From Amorphus coralli DSM 19760 (GTDB lineage Bacteria > Pseudomonadota > Alphaproteobacteria > Rhizobiales > Amorphaceae), in assembly GCF_000374525.1 (NCBI RefSeq), contig NZ_KB894575.1, positions 1 to 64,000 on the forward strand: a stretch of DNA of 64,000 nt, read 5' to 3'. The notes under the pieces are model-generated. The model had not been told where the DNA came from and ran no database searches. It saw nothing but the letters and a program-made list of their open reading frames with translations. Made by a program: the position numbers and the translations under genes. Position 1 is the first letter of the stretch. Every line of letters begins with the position of its first letter. Below, one piece after another: positions 1 to 7,577 of the stretch.

Positions 1-75
1 CCACTTTTCCTGGCTTTGCTTTCTTTGGTCGCAAAGCCGGACGGAAAACCGGTGCCACTTTTCCTGGCTTTGCTT
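1..75. repeat. Direct repeat of an ACTTTTCC-type intergenic element
   Basis: The 21-base segment at 1-21 recurs exactly at 55-75. Between them lies a segment with the core CGGACGGAAAACCGGT. Related cores occur at 4616-4665 (inverted), 4731-4831, 26992-27035, 55471-55560 and 57928-57972, always between genes. This marks a dispersed intergenic element family rather than a local duplication. Confidence 0.65.
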
Positions 76-150
76 GGGCCGGCGCGCGGTCGCGCTGGTG
101 AGTGCTGTCCGGGAAGGCCGGGAGTTGTGTCAGTCAGTGCCCGCCCCACC

Positions 151-226
151 CTCCGCTCATTCCTGCGAAGGCGGGAATCCATGGGGCCTGTCGGCAGGCG
201 CCCAACGGAATGATGGTTGCTCCAGG
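151..226 (-). repeat. Interspersed hairpin repeat, full copy (inverted)
   Basis: This roughly 75-base segment is the reverse complement of a near-identical segment at 4453-4529. The core is an imperfect hairpin (GGATTCCCGCC TTCGC AGGAATGAG read on the minus strand), preceded by a conserved arm with CATCATTCCGTTGGG. Short copies lacking the second arm lie at 2906-2940 and 4407-4440. Frames read through it give peptides such as IPAKAGIH, typical of such repeats and not of a protein. Confidence 0.75.
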
Positions 227-523
227 ACCAACCTTCTGCGCCGCGCAGTCCAGCGAAGGCCGGATCCAGTTGCGGCGGAAAACGGGGCCGACTGGGCGAG
301 AGGATGCCCGCCGCCACCGGCGACGGGTCTCGTCCCGCCGCGCCATCTACAGCCGACTCGGCACCTGCGTTCCGGCCTGCGCCGGAACGAGCCGAGATCG
401 GAACGCCCGCGGAGACCCGGCACCCGCCGCGCTCGCCGCGCTTTCTGCATTCCGCACCGGCCGCGTCTTTGCTAACCCTTGGAGCCACAGAGCGTTTTCA
501 ACGGGTCGAAGGGGGACCGGGCC

Positions 524-904
524 ATGACATTTCCGAGCTGGATCGCACCGCGGGTGCTGAGCGTCACGCGGCTCGTCGCCGGGCTCCTGTTCCTGCAGCA
601 CGGCACCCAGAAGCTGATCGGCATCCCGGCCACCGACCACGCGCCGGCCTTCCTGTCGCTCTTCTGGGTGGGCGGCGTCATCGAGATCGTCACCGGCGTG
701 CTGATCGCCATCGGCCTGTTCACGCGGCCCGCCGCCTTCGTCGCCTCCGGCATGATGGCGGTGGCCTACTGGATGGTCCACGCGCCGCGAGGCTTCTTCC
801 CCGCCACCAACGGCGGGGACGCGGCGGTCCTGTTCTGCTTCCTGTTCCTGTACCTCGTCTTCGCCGGCCCAGGGCCGTGGAGCGCGGATCAGAGGAAGTT
901 TTAG
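524..904 (+). CDS. DoxX family membrane protein
   Basis: A 126-residue, four-helix inner-membrane protein of the DoxX/SURF4-like family. The N-terminal helix carries the family pattern RLVAGLLFLQHGTQKL (about residues 15-30). It is followed by helices at about 44-64, 68-88 and 98-118, and the end is short and polar. Length and topology fit the usual 120-150 residues. The start chosen is the ATG at 524, preceded by a purine-rich site (GAAGGGGG); an upstream in-frame ATG at 479 has no such site. DoxX proteins are small quinone- or thiol-redox-associated membrane proteins with variable partners, so the substrate is unknown. The gene stands alone, with repeats to its left and an oppositely oriented AIPR gene to its right. 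Confidence 0.85.
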   Translation: MTFPSWIAPRVLSVTRLVAGLLFLQHGTQKLIGIPATDHAPAFLSLFWVGGVIEIVTGVLIAIGLFTRPAAFVASGMMAVAYWMVHAPRGFFPATNGGDAAVLFCFLFLYLVFAGPGPWSADQRKF

Positions 905-979
905 AGGGGAGTGGAGAAGGTCGCGAAGCGCCGCCAGCACAACCGAAGACGACGCATTATCGGAGATCGTGAGGTCTTC

Positions 980-1015
980 GTGCAATGCGGATACGGTTTC
1001 GTGTCCGCATTGCAC
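980..1015. terminator. 15-bp hairpin between convergent DoxX and AIPR genes
   Basis: GTGCAATGCGGATAC (980-994) pairs with GTGTCCGCATTGCAC (1001-1015) across a 6-base loop, with one T-G wobble. It lies six bases beyond the AIPR stop and 76 bases beyond the DoxX stop, so it can end transcription from both sides. No T-run follows on either strand, so factor-independent termination is not assured. Confidence 0.5.
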
Positions 1016-1021
1016 ACACCA

Positions 1022-2686
1022 TTAAACTAACAAGAGACCGAACGCCGCTGCTTTCTCACGCTCAACATCTTTCTTGTGGCTTCTCATTAACTCCCCACGA
1101 AGCTCGGCGACCTTACTCGGACTTTTCAGATCTCCCTTATAGTCGAAGCCTTCCCCCAGAGATTTTACTTCATAATTCAAGTCGACAATAAGTGTCTTCA
1201 ATACCTCAGTGACAGCATCGCAAAATTTCTCGTCCAATCCATCTTCAAAAACTTTCCTTGGACTTCGCATAAGGTCGCGCGATGCCTCATCCTCCTGAAT
1301 GAGACTAAATACACAAGAAAGTATAAAAAATCGAGTTAGCCCGTACCTTGCCAGAGGCTTGTAATCTATCCTCTCAAGAGACGCCTCGACACGCTCCATT
1401 ACCTTATGGAGCAATATTATTCTCCAAGCACTAACAGCCGGCCGAGCAAATATTTCGGCATACTTTTCATCAAAAAGCTTATAAATCTGATGACAAGAAT
1501 AAGGCTCACCTAGATCACTTGCCAGGAGAAGGCGTCCGGCCTCTTCGTTCGTGATAACCTTGGCGCCTTCGCGCGCTTTTTCACCACGCTTGATCTCAAG
1601 ATCGAACTCGCCACCTGACACCTCCTTCATCTCTTCCTTTAGACGAATCTGAACCTCATTGTTTGACTTCAAGTCTCTTGCTTTTATTGCATTTTGATTA
1701 TTGCTATTTACCGTTATCTTACGTGCCAAGCCTGTGTTGTTTAGCTCAACTATTTTTACTAAAACTCTCAGATCGTCTGTCAAATGAGACGACGATTTTT
1801 TAAAAGTAGAAATACTCTGAGCGCCGTTGACAACCATATAATTATTAATCACCACCGTCTCGTTTATATATCGCGCGCTCGAACAGAGAATCGTTACGCC
1901 ATTGTGATACAGGGGGAAATTTTTGTGTTCTCTCTTATCTTTTATACTTTCCTCGAGAGATTTGTTTACTTTTGTATTGCCTAGTGAAAGTCGAACATTC
2001 TGAGAGAATAGTGTTCCATCATCGATTCCTGACATTCCAACAAGCTCGGAAGCTTTTGCCGGGAAAATATAGCTTGTAGCTTCATCGCCCGTCTGAATCT
2101 TCATTGGATCTACATAACTTGCGTCCAAAGAAAACTCCCCCTCAACACCACCCTTAGCTTCAATATCAATAAACTCTGAACATATCCTATTACGGTCGTA
2201 CGCGCGGATATTGCCTGCTTGATCCAGAAATTCTCTGCCATTTGCGTCAAGAGGTAGATTCGTGACAAAGCTACCGATGACCCCGTATCCTTTTTCAACC
2301 AGGTCGGCCACATGCTCACGCAAGAGAAGCTTTTTTAGCTCTTCATTTCCGCCACCCAACTGCAGAGCCTCCACTGAAGCTCGATCTTTAAACTGAGTCA
2401 GTGTTCCCGCAAGATCGCGGAGAGGGGCGTCGCCGACAGTTGCTTCTTTTTGTCGAATTTTACCTTGCAATATAACAATTTTTTCTTGGTCATGATCAAC
2501 ATAAACGCCGTCTATACCTCGATCATTAGGCCGATCGCAAATCGAATCGTCCGCAGATATTGAATCTAGGCGAAAGATATTTTCTAAGAACCAATTAAGA
2601 AAAGATACCGATTCACCACGCCCTTTGTCTGAATAAGAAGATAGAAGTATGGTGAGATTTCCGTATTGAAGATCTTCGGGTATCAT
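1022..2686 (-). CDS. AIPR-family (abortive infection phage resistance) protein
   Basis: A 554-residue cytoplasmic protein that I assign to the AIPR family (named for abortive infection phage resistance). Conserved blocks seen are LFSQNVR (226-232), FPLYHNGVTI (257-266), NGAQS (287-291) and ITVNSNNQNAIKARDLKSNN (324-343), all in the expected order. The N-terminal part has GIDG (57-60) followed by LQGK (73-76), which resembles a PD-(D/E)XK nuclease core (D59 and Q74-x-K76); that reading is inference. The ATG at 2686 has a strong GGGAGG site. The gene is visibly richer in A+T than its neighbours, stands alone and is flanked by interspersed repeats, all of which suggest horizontal acquisition. 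Known AIPR proteins occur in defence islands and restriction-modification settings; no partner gene is visible here. Product family is fairly certain, biological role is not. Confidence 0.85.
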   Translation of the reverse strand: MIPEDLQYGNLTILLSSYSDKGRGESVSFLNWFLENIFRLDSISADDSICDRPNDRGIDGVYVDHDQEKIVILQGKIRQKEATVGDAPLRDLAGTLTQFKDRASVEALQLGGGNEELKKLLLREHVADLVEKGYGVIGSFVTNLPLDANGREFLDQAGNIRAYDRNRICSEFIDIEAKGGVEGEFSLDASYVDPMKIQTGDEATSYIFPAKASELVGMSGIDDGTLFSQNVRLSLGNTKVNKSLEESIKDKREHKNFPLYHNGVTILCSSARYINETVVINNYMVVNGAQSISTFKKSSSHLTDDLRVLVKIVELNNTGLARKITVNSNNQNAIKARDLKSNNEVQIRLKEEMKEVSGGEFDLEIKRGEKAREGAKVITNEEAGRLLLASDLGEPYSCHQIYKLFDEKYAEIFARPAVSAWRIILLHKVMERVEASLERIDYKPLARYGLTRFFILSCVFSLIQEDEASRDLMRSPRKVFEDGLDEKFCDAVTEVLKTLIVDLNYEVKSLGEGFDYKGDLKSPSKVAELRGELMRSHKKDVEREKAAAFGLLLV

Positions 2687-3228
2687 GAGCTAAACCTCCC
2701 ACTGAAATTGACGCAAGATGGCTTCGGCCGTCCATTAAAACCAATCCCTTATTCGGCCGACCCGCAAGAGAAATATTGCTTCCGCTGTTTGTTTCAGCAA
2801 GTGACTGCGCGCCGACCGACCCGGTTTCACGCGCTCAGTGATGGGTCAAGCGAACTTGTGTGATCGGACTTTAGGAGCGCGACGACCTGAAGCTGCGGGG
2901 TGTCGCCCTGGATTCCTGCCTTCGCAGGAATGAGCGGAGTGAGTGGTTCGTTCGGAGCGAACCAATCTCCGCCTGACCGGACTGCCCCCACCATAGCGCG
3001 ACCACGCGCCGGCCGGTCAGGCCGCCCTCGCGGAGCGGTGAGCGCAGCGAACTCGCGCGAGCGGAATCCAAAATAGCCTCACGCGACTGTGAGTGTGCGC
3101 TGCCGCGCAAATGCCCACCTCCGTTGGTAATTGGCGGGGTGACGCCCTAGGTCGGTGTCAAAGGCGGTCGGGATCCGTCCGACGACGACCCGGCCCGTCC
3201 GACCGTGCGATCATCAGGAGGCCCCCTC
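2687..3228. other. Intergenic stretch with AIPR promoter region and repeats
   Basis: No credible gene. Bases 2687-2880 are relatively A+T-rich and must hold the AIPR promoter, but no clear -35/-10 pair stands out. A short hairpin repeat copy lies at 2906-2940. From about 2940 to 3080 there are short inverted segments (for example TGGTTCG followed by CGAACCA) without a recognised function. The end carries the AGGAG site of the next gene. Confidence 0.5.
2906..2940 (+). repeat. Interspersed hairpin repeat, short copy
   Basis: CCCTGGATTCCTGCC, TTCG and GCAGGAATGAGCGG form a hairpin that matches the core of the repeats at 151-226, 4407-4440 and 4453-4529. The bases before it also resemble those before the 4407-4440 copy, so these two belong to one sub-type. 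Confidence 0.65.
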
Positions 3229-3723
3229 ATGAGTTCCAGCTTGATCGACCGCCGCGCGCTTCTCGCCGCCGGAGGCGCAGCCCTTGCCACCGGCGCTACC
3301 GGGCTGCTCGTTCCCGCCCGGGCCCGCGCCAGCGGCGTTGCGCCGACACCCTCCATGCGCGGCGGCTCCAACAACTACCGGCCCGGCGCGCCCATCGTGG
3401 AGCGCATCGGCGGCGGCGGGTTCTGGATGACCGGCACGGTGCGCCGCGTCGGCGACGGGGCGCCGCTGGCCGGCCAGCGCATCCAGGTCTGGGCCCACAC
3501 CACCGAGGGCTACGAGCGCGACCCGGAAAGCCACGGCGCCACGCTGACCGACGAAAACGGCGTGTTCCGGCTGGAGATGCCGCAGATCGTGCCGGCCTTC
3601 GGCCAGGCGCACGGACACCTCGCCTATGACAGCGGCGACTTCCAGACGGTGTTCCTGCGCCCCGTGATGGCGAGCTCCAGCGACACCAGCCTCGAAGCCC
3701 ACTTCGTGCTGCAGCCGGCCTGA
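3229..3723 (+). CDS. Exported intradiol-dioxygenase-like beta-sandwich protein
   Basis: A 164-residue protein with an N-terminal export signal of Tat type (DRRALLAAGG near residues 6-15, then an Ala/Gly-rich core ending at ARARA). The mature part resembles the beta-sandwich of intradiol ring-cleavage dioxygenases: TGTVRRVGDGAPLAGQRIQVW, then TTEGYE and QAHGHLAYDSGDF. It is shorter than true catechol or protocatechuate dioxygenases (about 200-300 residues), and the usual pair of iron-ligand tyrosines and histidines is not clearly complete, so catalysis is uncertain. The ATG at 3229 has an AGGAG site seven to eight bases upstream. The next gene, a ferric-reductase-like membrane protein, starts about 20 bases later, so the two are probably co-transcribed and may act together at the membrane. 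Substrate unknown. Confidence 0.7.
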   Translation: MSSSLIDRRALLAAGGAALATGATGLLVPARARASGVAPTPSMRGGSNNYRPGAPIVERIGGGGFWMTGTVRRVGDGAPLAGQRIQVWAHTTEGYERDPESHGATLTDENGVFRLEMPQIVPAFGQAHGHLAYDSGDFQTVFLRPVMASSSDTSLEAHFVLQPA

Positions 3724-3743
3724 GCCCCTTGACGCCACCGCGC

Positions 3744-4355
3744 ATGCGCCCGGCCCGCGCGATCCTGATATGGGCCGTGGCGGGAGCGGCCGTCGCCGTG
3801 CCCCTGGCGCTCGCCGCCCTGAGCCCGCTCCTCGCCTGGCGGAGCCCGGTCTATATCGCGGCCGGGTTCGCAGGCATCGTCGCGCTGGGCCTGCTCTTAT
3901 TCCAGCCGCTCGCGATCGGCGGGTTCCTGCCGGGACTTTCGCCCGCGCGGCGCCGGCGGCTGCACCGTTTTGTCGGCGTCGCCCTCGTCGCGGCGCTTGT
4001 CGTGCACGTGGCGGGGCTGTGGATCACCAGCCCGCCGGACGTGGTGGACGCGCTCCTGTTCCGCTCGCCGACGCCGTTCTCCGCCTGGGGTGTGATTGCC
4101 ATGTGGGCGGTGTTTGCGAGCGCCGGGCTGGCCGCCCTGCGCCGCCCCCTGCGCATCCCGCCGCGCTGGTGGCGGGCCGGCCACCTGTCGCTGGCGGTGG
4201 TGATCGTCGCCGGCGTGGTGGCGCACGCGCTGCTGATCGAGGGGACGATGGAGAGCGTGTCGAAGATCGCGCTGTGCGGGTTGGTGGTCGCGGCGACGGT
4301 GAAGCTGCTCGTCGATCGGAGCAAGCGGAGGGTCACAGGAAGACGGGCGGAGTGA
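3744..4355 (+). CDS. Ferric-reductase-like transmembrane protein
   Basis: A 203-residue integral membrane protein of the ferric-reductase-like transmembrane (cytochrome b-like) family. About six hydrophobic helices are visible. Histidines lie in two of them in the expected paired positions: LHRFVGVALVAALVVHVAGLW and RAGHLSLAVVIVAGVVAHALL, consistent with two stacked hemes; heme binding is inferred. There is no attached FAD/NAD domain, so electrons must come from a partner. I use the ATG at 3744; a TTG at 3729 is also possible, and neither has a strong ribosome site. It directly follows the exported dioxygenase-like gene and probably forms a two-gene unit with it. Confidence 0.75.
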   Translation: MRPARAILIWAVAGAAVAVPLALAALSPLLAWRSPVYIAAGFAGIVALGLLLFQPLAIGGFLPGLSPARRRRLHRFVGVALVAALVVHVAGLWITSPPDVVDALLFRSPTPFSAWGVIAMWAVFASAGLAALRRPLRIPPRWWRAGHLSLAVVIVAGVVAHALLIEGTMESVSKIALCGLVVAATVKLLVDRSKRRVTGRRAE

Positions 4356-4406
4356 TGGGCGGGCCGGACCCGCCGGGGTTCCCAGTTGAAAGCCTCCGGT
4401 CTGTGG

Positions 4407-4440
4407 CCCTGGATTCCCACCTTCGCGGGAATGAGCGGTG
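4407..4440 (+). repeat. Interspersed hairpin repeat, short copy
   Basis: CCCTGGATTCCCACC, TTCG and CGGGAATGAGCGG form the hairpin core shared with the copies at 151-226, 2906-2940 and 4453-4529. It lies only 13 bases before the full-length copy in the same orientation. Confidence 0.65.
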
Positions 4441-4452
4441 TTTGGATCGGGG

Positions 4453-4529
4453 TCTGGAGTAACCCATCATTCCGTTGGGAGGCGGCCGGCAGGCCCTATG
4501 GATCCCCGCTTTCGCGGGGATGAGCGGAG
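4453..4529 (+). repeat. Interspersed hairpin repeat, full copy
   Basis: This is the direct counterpart of the inverted copy at 151-226. Both share CATCATTCCGTTGGG, then CGGCAGGCCC, then the hairpin GATCCCCGC / GCGGGGATG ending in AGCGGAG. Several differences between the copies are paired in the stem (TTCCC against TCCCC), as expected for an element conserved at the level of structure. Confidence 0.75.
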
Positions 4530-4730
4530 TAAATGCGAATGCTCCGGGCATCAGGATCCCGGTCGTGCCGGACTGCTCCCCCAAAGCGCGACTGCGGGCC
4601 GCCGAGCAAAGCCAGGCGAAGTGGGAACCGGTTCGCCGTCCGGCTTTGCGACTCAAAAAGACCAGGTCGCCCACCCGGAGCCGGTGCGCGAAGCGCACTC
4701 GGCGCGAGGGGCTAGAAAGCTTCTTTACTC

Positions 4731-4831
4731 CGCAATCGCGGACGGAAAACCGCAAGGGCACTTTTCCTGCGATTGGCTCGTTTAGCCGCAATCGCGGACG
4801 GAAAACCGCAAGGGCACTTTTCCTGCGATTG
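4731..4831. repeat. Tandem pair of identical 45-base hairpin units
   Basis: The 45-base unit at 4731-4775 recurs exactly at 4787-4831, separated by 11 bases. Each unit begins CGCAATCGC and ends GCGATTG, so each can fold on itself. The middle carries GGACGGAAAACCG and CACTTTTCC, which tie it to the dispersed element family. The second copy ends one base before the stop codon of the DUF3775 gene. Confidence 0.8.
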
Positions 4832-4832
4832 C

Positions 4833-5243
4833 TTATAATTCCAGCGCGTCGAGGCCGGCCTCGAGATAGTCGGCCAGAAGCGGCATCGCCATCAGGTAGG
4901 CGGAGGTCGGGCCTTCCGCCCGGTCCTGGGCCTCGCGGCGGGCCTGCTCGAACTCGGCGGCCTCGAAATCGTTGCGGCCGACCCAGGTGATCGCGACGAG
5001 ATCGGCCGCCTCGTCGACGTTGAGGTCGTCGATGAGCTCCTTCAGCTCCTCCTCGGTGAGGTTGGATTCCTCCTCCTCCTCGAGGCCGTCATGGGCGTGG
5101 CTGCGCTCCAGCGTCTCCGGATCGAACTCGGTGTCGTGCTCGCCGCCGTCCTCGAAGGTGTCGGTGAGTTCGGCGGAGACCGTGCGCGCCTTGTCGATCA
5201 CCAGACGGATGGTTTCGGGAGAGATCGACAGGTCGACGGCCAT
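4833..5243 (-). CDS. DUF3775 domain-containing protein
   Basis: A 136-residue, acidic, soluble protein that matches the alphaproteobacterial DUF3775 family. Residues 1-20 (MAVDLSISPETIRLVIDKAR) form a predicted helix. A very acidic segment with EEEEE (about 50-75) follows. The C-terminal part holds LVAITWVGRNDFE and a helix ending in LADYLEAGLDALEL, which is the diagnostic half. The start is the ATG at 5243, preceded by AAAGGA; an earlier in-frame codon at 5261 is less likely. The gene diverges from ffh. The stop codon lies against the tandem hairpin repeat at 4731-4831, which could serve as its terminator. Function of the family is unknown. Confidence 0.8.
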   Translation of the reverse strand: MAVDLSISPETIRLVIDKARTVSAELTDTFEDGGEHDTEFDPETLERSHAHDGLEEEEESNLTEEELKELIDDLNVDEAADLVAITWVGRNDFEAAEFEQARREAQDRAEGPTSAYLMAMPLLADYLEAGLDALEL

Positions 5244-5555
5244 GACGGGTCCTTTCTGCAAGCGAGTCTGTCAGCGCGGCATCCGGCCTGCGACTGATTG
5301 CAGGCACGCCCGCCCCTGACAAGACGGACCCTGTCATCCTATCTCAGGAGGCCGGCCATCGCGCGGGGAATGTTGACGCTGCGCGGCGGACGGACTAGGA
5401 AGCGGGGTCCACCGATCCTGAGCGATCACCGAGACCCGCCGACCGGGACTGAGATCCCGGAGGCCACCACCCGCCAGCGATGTTCGCCCGCGGGTGCGTT
5501 TTGCGTTGGTCTGGATGATGGCCGGGAGGTCCGGCGGCGAGGAGTGCGAGAAGCG
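5244..5555. other. Divergent promoter region between DUF3775 and ffh
   Basis: These 312 bases separate divergent starts. Frames crossing it on the plus strand only extend ffh upstream without any family support. One plausible sigma-70 type promoter for ffh lies at 5373-5401; nothing else is recognised. Confidence 0.5.
5373..5401 (+). promoter_or_regulatory. Candidate promoter of the ffh operon
   Basis: TTGACG (5373-5378) and TAGGAA (5396-5401) are separated by 17 bases. The -35 box is good and the -10 box is poor. The resulting leader would be about 150 bases long. Confidence 0.3.
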
Positions 5556-7088
5556 ATGTTCGACAGTCTGAGTGACCGCCTGAGCGGCATATTCGACAAG
5601 CTGACCCGGCGCGGCGCGCTGTCGGCCGACGACGTCGACGCCGCGCTGCGCGAGATCCGCCGCGCGCTCCTGGAAGCCGACGTGGCGCTGGAAGTGGTGC
5701 GCCCCTTCGTGGAGCGCATCCGCGAAAAGGCGGTGGGCGCGGAAATCGTCCGCTCGGTCACGCCGGGCCAGATGGTGGTCAAGATCGTCCACGACGAGCT
5801 GGTCGCCACGCTGGGCGAAGAGGCCGTGCCGATCGACCTGAACGCGCCGCCGCCGGTGGCGATCATGATGGTCGGCCTGCAGGGCTCGGGCAAGACGACC
5901 ACCACTGCCAAGATCGCCAAGCGCCTCGCCACCCGCGACAAGCGCAAGGTGCTGATGGCCTCGCTTGACACGCGCCGCCCCGCCGCGATGGAGCAGCTCA
6001 AGGTGCTCGGCGAGGAAAACGGCATCGAGACGCTGAAGATCGTGCCGGGCCAGACGCCGCCGCAGATCGCCGAGCGCGCGCTGACCGCCGCCCGGCTCGG
6101 CGGCTTCGACATCGTGCTCCTGGACACCGCCGGCCGGCTGCACGTCGACGAGGCGCTGATGCACGAGATGGCGGAGGTCAAGCGGATCTCCGACCCGCAC
6201 GAGATCCTGCTGGTGGCGGATGCGCTCACCGGCCAGGACGCGGTGAAGGTGGCGCGCTCCTTCGACGAGCGCGTGGGCGTCTCCGGCATCGTGCTGACCC
6301 GTGTCGACGGCGACGGGCGTGGCGGTGCGGCGCTCTCCATGCGCGCCGTCACCGGCAAGCCGATCAAGCTCATCGGCGTCGGCGAGCGTGCCGACCAGCT
6401 GGAGGACTTCCACCCCAAGCGCATCGCCGACCGCATTCTCGGCATGGGCGACATCGTTTCCCTGGTGGAAAAGGCCGCGGCCAACATCGACCAGGAACAG
6501 GCCGAGGCGATGGCCAAGAAGCTGCAGAAGGGCGGCTTCGACCTGGAAGACCTCAAGGGCCAGCTGCAGCAGATGGAAAAGCTCGGCGGGCTGGGCGGGC
6601 TGATGGGCATGATGCCCGGCATCGGCAAGGCCAAGAAGCAGATGGAAGCCTCCGGCATCAACGACAAGATCATCGGCCGGCAGGTGGCGATCATCAACTC
6701 GATGACGCCGAAGGAGCGGCGCAAGCCGGAGCTCCTCAAGGCCAGCCGCAAGAAGCGCATCGCCGCCGGCTCCGGCACCCGCGTGGAGGAGGTCAACAAG
6801 CTCCTCAAGATGCACCGCCAGATGGCCGACATGATGAAGACCGTCGGCAAGAAGAAGGGCCTTTTCTCCGGCCTGATGGGCGGCGGTGGCGGCGGCGGCA
6901 TGCCGCAGATGGATCCGGCGGAGCTGGAAAAGCTCGCCAAGCAGGGCGGCCTGCCCGGTGGCGGCGGGATGCCCCCCGGACTGCCGCCGATGCCCGGCGG
7001 CTTCCCCGGCGCTCCCGGCGGCCTTCCCGGACTGCCGGGCATGCCCGGCGCCGGCGGCGGCCAGAAGTTCAAGTTCAAGAAGCGCTGA
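5556..7088 (+). CDS. ffh: Signal recognition particle protein Ffh
   Basis: The SRP54-type GTPase that binds 4.5S RNA and signal sequences and delivers nascent membrane proteins to FtsY. The 510 residues are slightly long because of a tail. The N domain covers about 1-95. The G domain has GLQGSGKTT (107-115), DTRRPAA (138-144), DTAGR (190-194) and TRVDGDGRGG (248-257). The M domain follows from about 300, with the methionine-rich loop GLMGMMPGIG and the RNA-binding part SGTRVEEVNKLLK. The C-terminus is a Gly/Pro/Met-rich extension (about 445-510). The start is the ATG at 5556 with a GGAG site just upstream. It heads ffh-rpsP-rimM-trmD, a classical order. Confidence 0.97.
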   Translation: MFDSLSDRLSGIFDKLTRRGALSADDVDAALREIRRALLEADVALEVVRPFVERIREKAVGAEIVRSVTPGQMVVKIVHDELVATLGEEAVPIDLNAPPPVAIMMVGLQGSGKTTTTAKIAKRLATRDKRKVLMASLDTRRPAAMEQLKVLGEENGIETLKIVPGQTPPQIAERALTAARLGGFDIVLLDTAGRLHVDEALMHEMAEVKRISDPHEILLVADALTGQDAVKVARSFDERVGVSGIVLTRVDGDGRGGAALSMRAVTGKPIKLIGVGERADQLEDFHPKRIADRILGMGDIVSLVEKAAANIDQEQAEAMAKKLQKGGFDLEDLKGQLQQMEKLGGLGGLMGMMPGIGKAKKQMEASGINDKIIGRQVAIINSMTPKERRKPELLKASRKKRIAAGSGTRVEEVNKLLKMHRQMADMMKTVGKKKGLFSGLMGGGGGGGMPQMDPAELEKLAKQGGLPGGGGMPPGLPPMPGGFPGAPGGLPGLPGMPGAGGGQKFKFKKR

Positions 7089-7145
7089 GACGCGGCGCTT
7101 CTCCCTCAACCCGAACACGTCAAGATCAACAAAAGGACTGATCCC

Positions 7146-7550
7146 ATGTCTCTCAAGATCCGCCTCACCCGCGGCGGCGCCAAGAAGCGCCCCTACTACC
7201 GCGTCGTCATCGCCGACGCCCGCGCGCCGCGCGACGGCCGCTTCATCGAGAAGGTCGGCACCTTCAACCCGCTGCTCCCGAAGGACAGCCCGGAGCGCTT
7301 CACCCTGGTGGAAGAGCGCGTGAAGCACTGGCTCGACGCCGGCGCCCAGCCGACCGACCGCGTGCTGCGCCTGCTCGACGCCGCCGGCATCAAGTCGCGC
7401 CCGGCGCGCAACAACCCGAACAAGGCGCAGCCGGGCAAGAAGGCCCAGGAGCGCGCCGAGGCCCGCAAGCAGGCCGAGGCCGATGCGGCCGAAGCCGCGG
7501 CCGCTCCCGCCGAGGAGGCTCCGGCCACGGAAGAGGCGGCGGCCGAGTAA
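7146..7550 (+). CDS. rpsP: 30S ribosomal protein bS16
   Basis: Small-subunit ribosomal protein S16. The core [24 protein letters not shown] and the following [13 protein letters not shown] are diagnostic. At 134 residues it is longer than the roughly 80-residue enterobacterial form. The extra part is a Lys- then Ala/Glu-rich tail (about 88-134), a common feature of alphaproteobacterial S16. It has a clear AAGGA site and follows ffh by 57 bases with no terminator between them, so co-transcription is likely. Confidence 0.97.
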   Translation: MSLKIRLTRGGAKKRPYYRVVIADARAPRDGRFIEKVGTFNPLLPKDSPERFTLVEERVKHWLDAGAQPTDRVLRLLDAAGIKSRPARNNPNKAQPGKKAQERAEARKQAEADAAEAAAAPAEEAPATEEAAAE

Positions 7551-7577
7551 TCGGCCCCCGCTCCGGGCGTTGCCGCC

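Larger units (their letters stand above)
1..523. other. Gene-free, repeat-rich left edge
   Basis: I see no credible gene here. Open frames on both strands run through repeat copies and show no family resemblance. The stretch holds two copies of an ACTTTTCC-type repeat (1-21 and 55-75) and one full copy of an interspersed hairpin repeat (151-226). The segment from about 230 to 480 shows no recognised feature. The last 15 bases or so hold the ribosome binding site of the DoxX gene. Confidence 0.6.
4356..4832. other. Repeat cluster between convergent genes
   Basis: No credible gene in 477 bases. The stretch holds two hairpin repeats (4407-4440 and 4453-4529), an inverted ACTTTTCC-type core (about 4616-4665) and a tandem pair of 45-base units (4731-4831). 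It separates convergent genes, so it probably also terminates transcription from both sides. Confidence 0.65.

Noticed and set aside
102-972. Several overlapping plus-strand frames at the left edge
   Set aside because: They run through repeats and out of frame through the DoxX gene; composition is Arg/Pro-rich as expected of shadow frames in GC-rich DNA.
985-1191. Plus-strand frame overlapping the 3' end of the AIPR gene
   Set aside because: It begins in the hairpin and overlaps the opposite coding strand; no start signal or similarity.
2871-3110. Small minus-strand frame before the dioxygenase-like gene
   Set aside because: Generated by a repeat copy and short inverted segments; no ribosome site.
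4333-4791. Minus-strand frame of about 150 residues across the repeat cluster
   Set aside because: The peptide consists of translated repeat copies (IPAKAGIH-type text) and lacks a ribosome site or family match.
4731-4831. Possible CRISPR array
   Set aside because: Only two 45-base copies with an 11-base gap; no spacer series, and no cas genes are present in the window.
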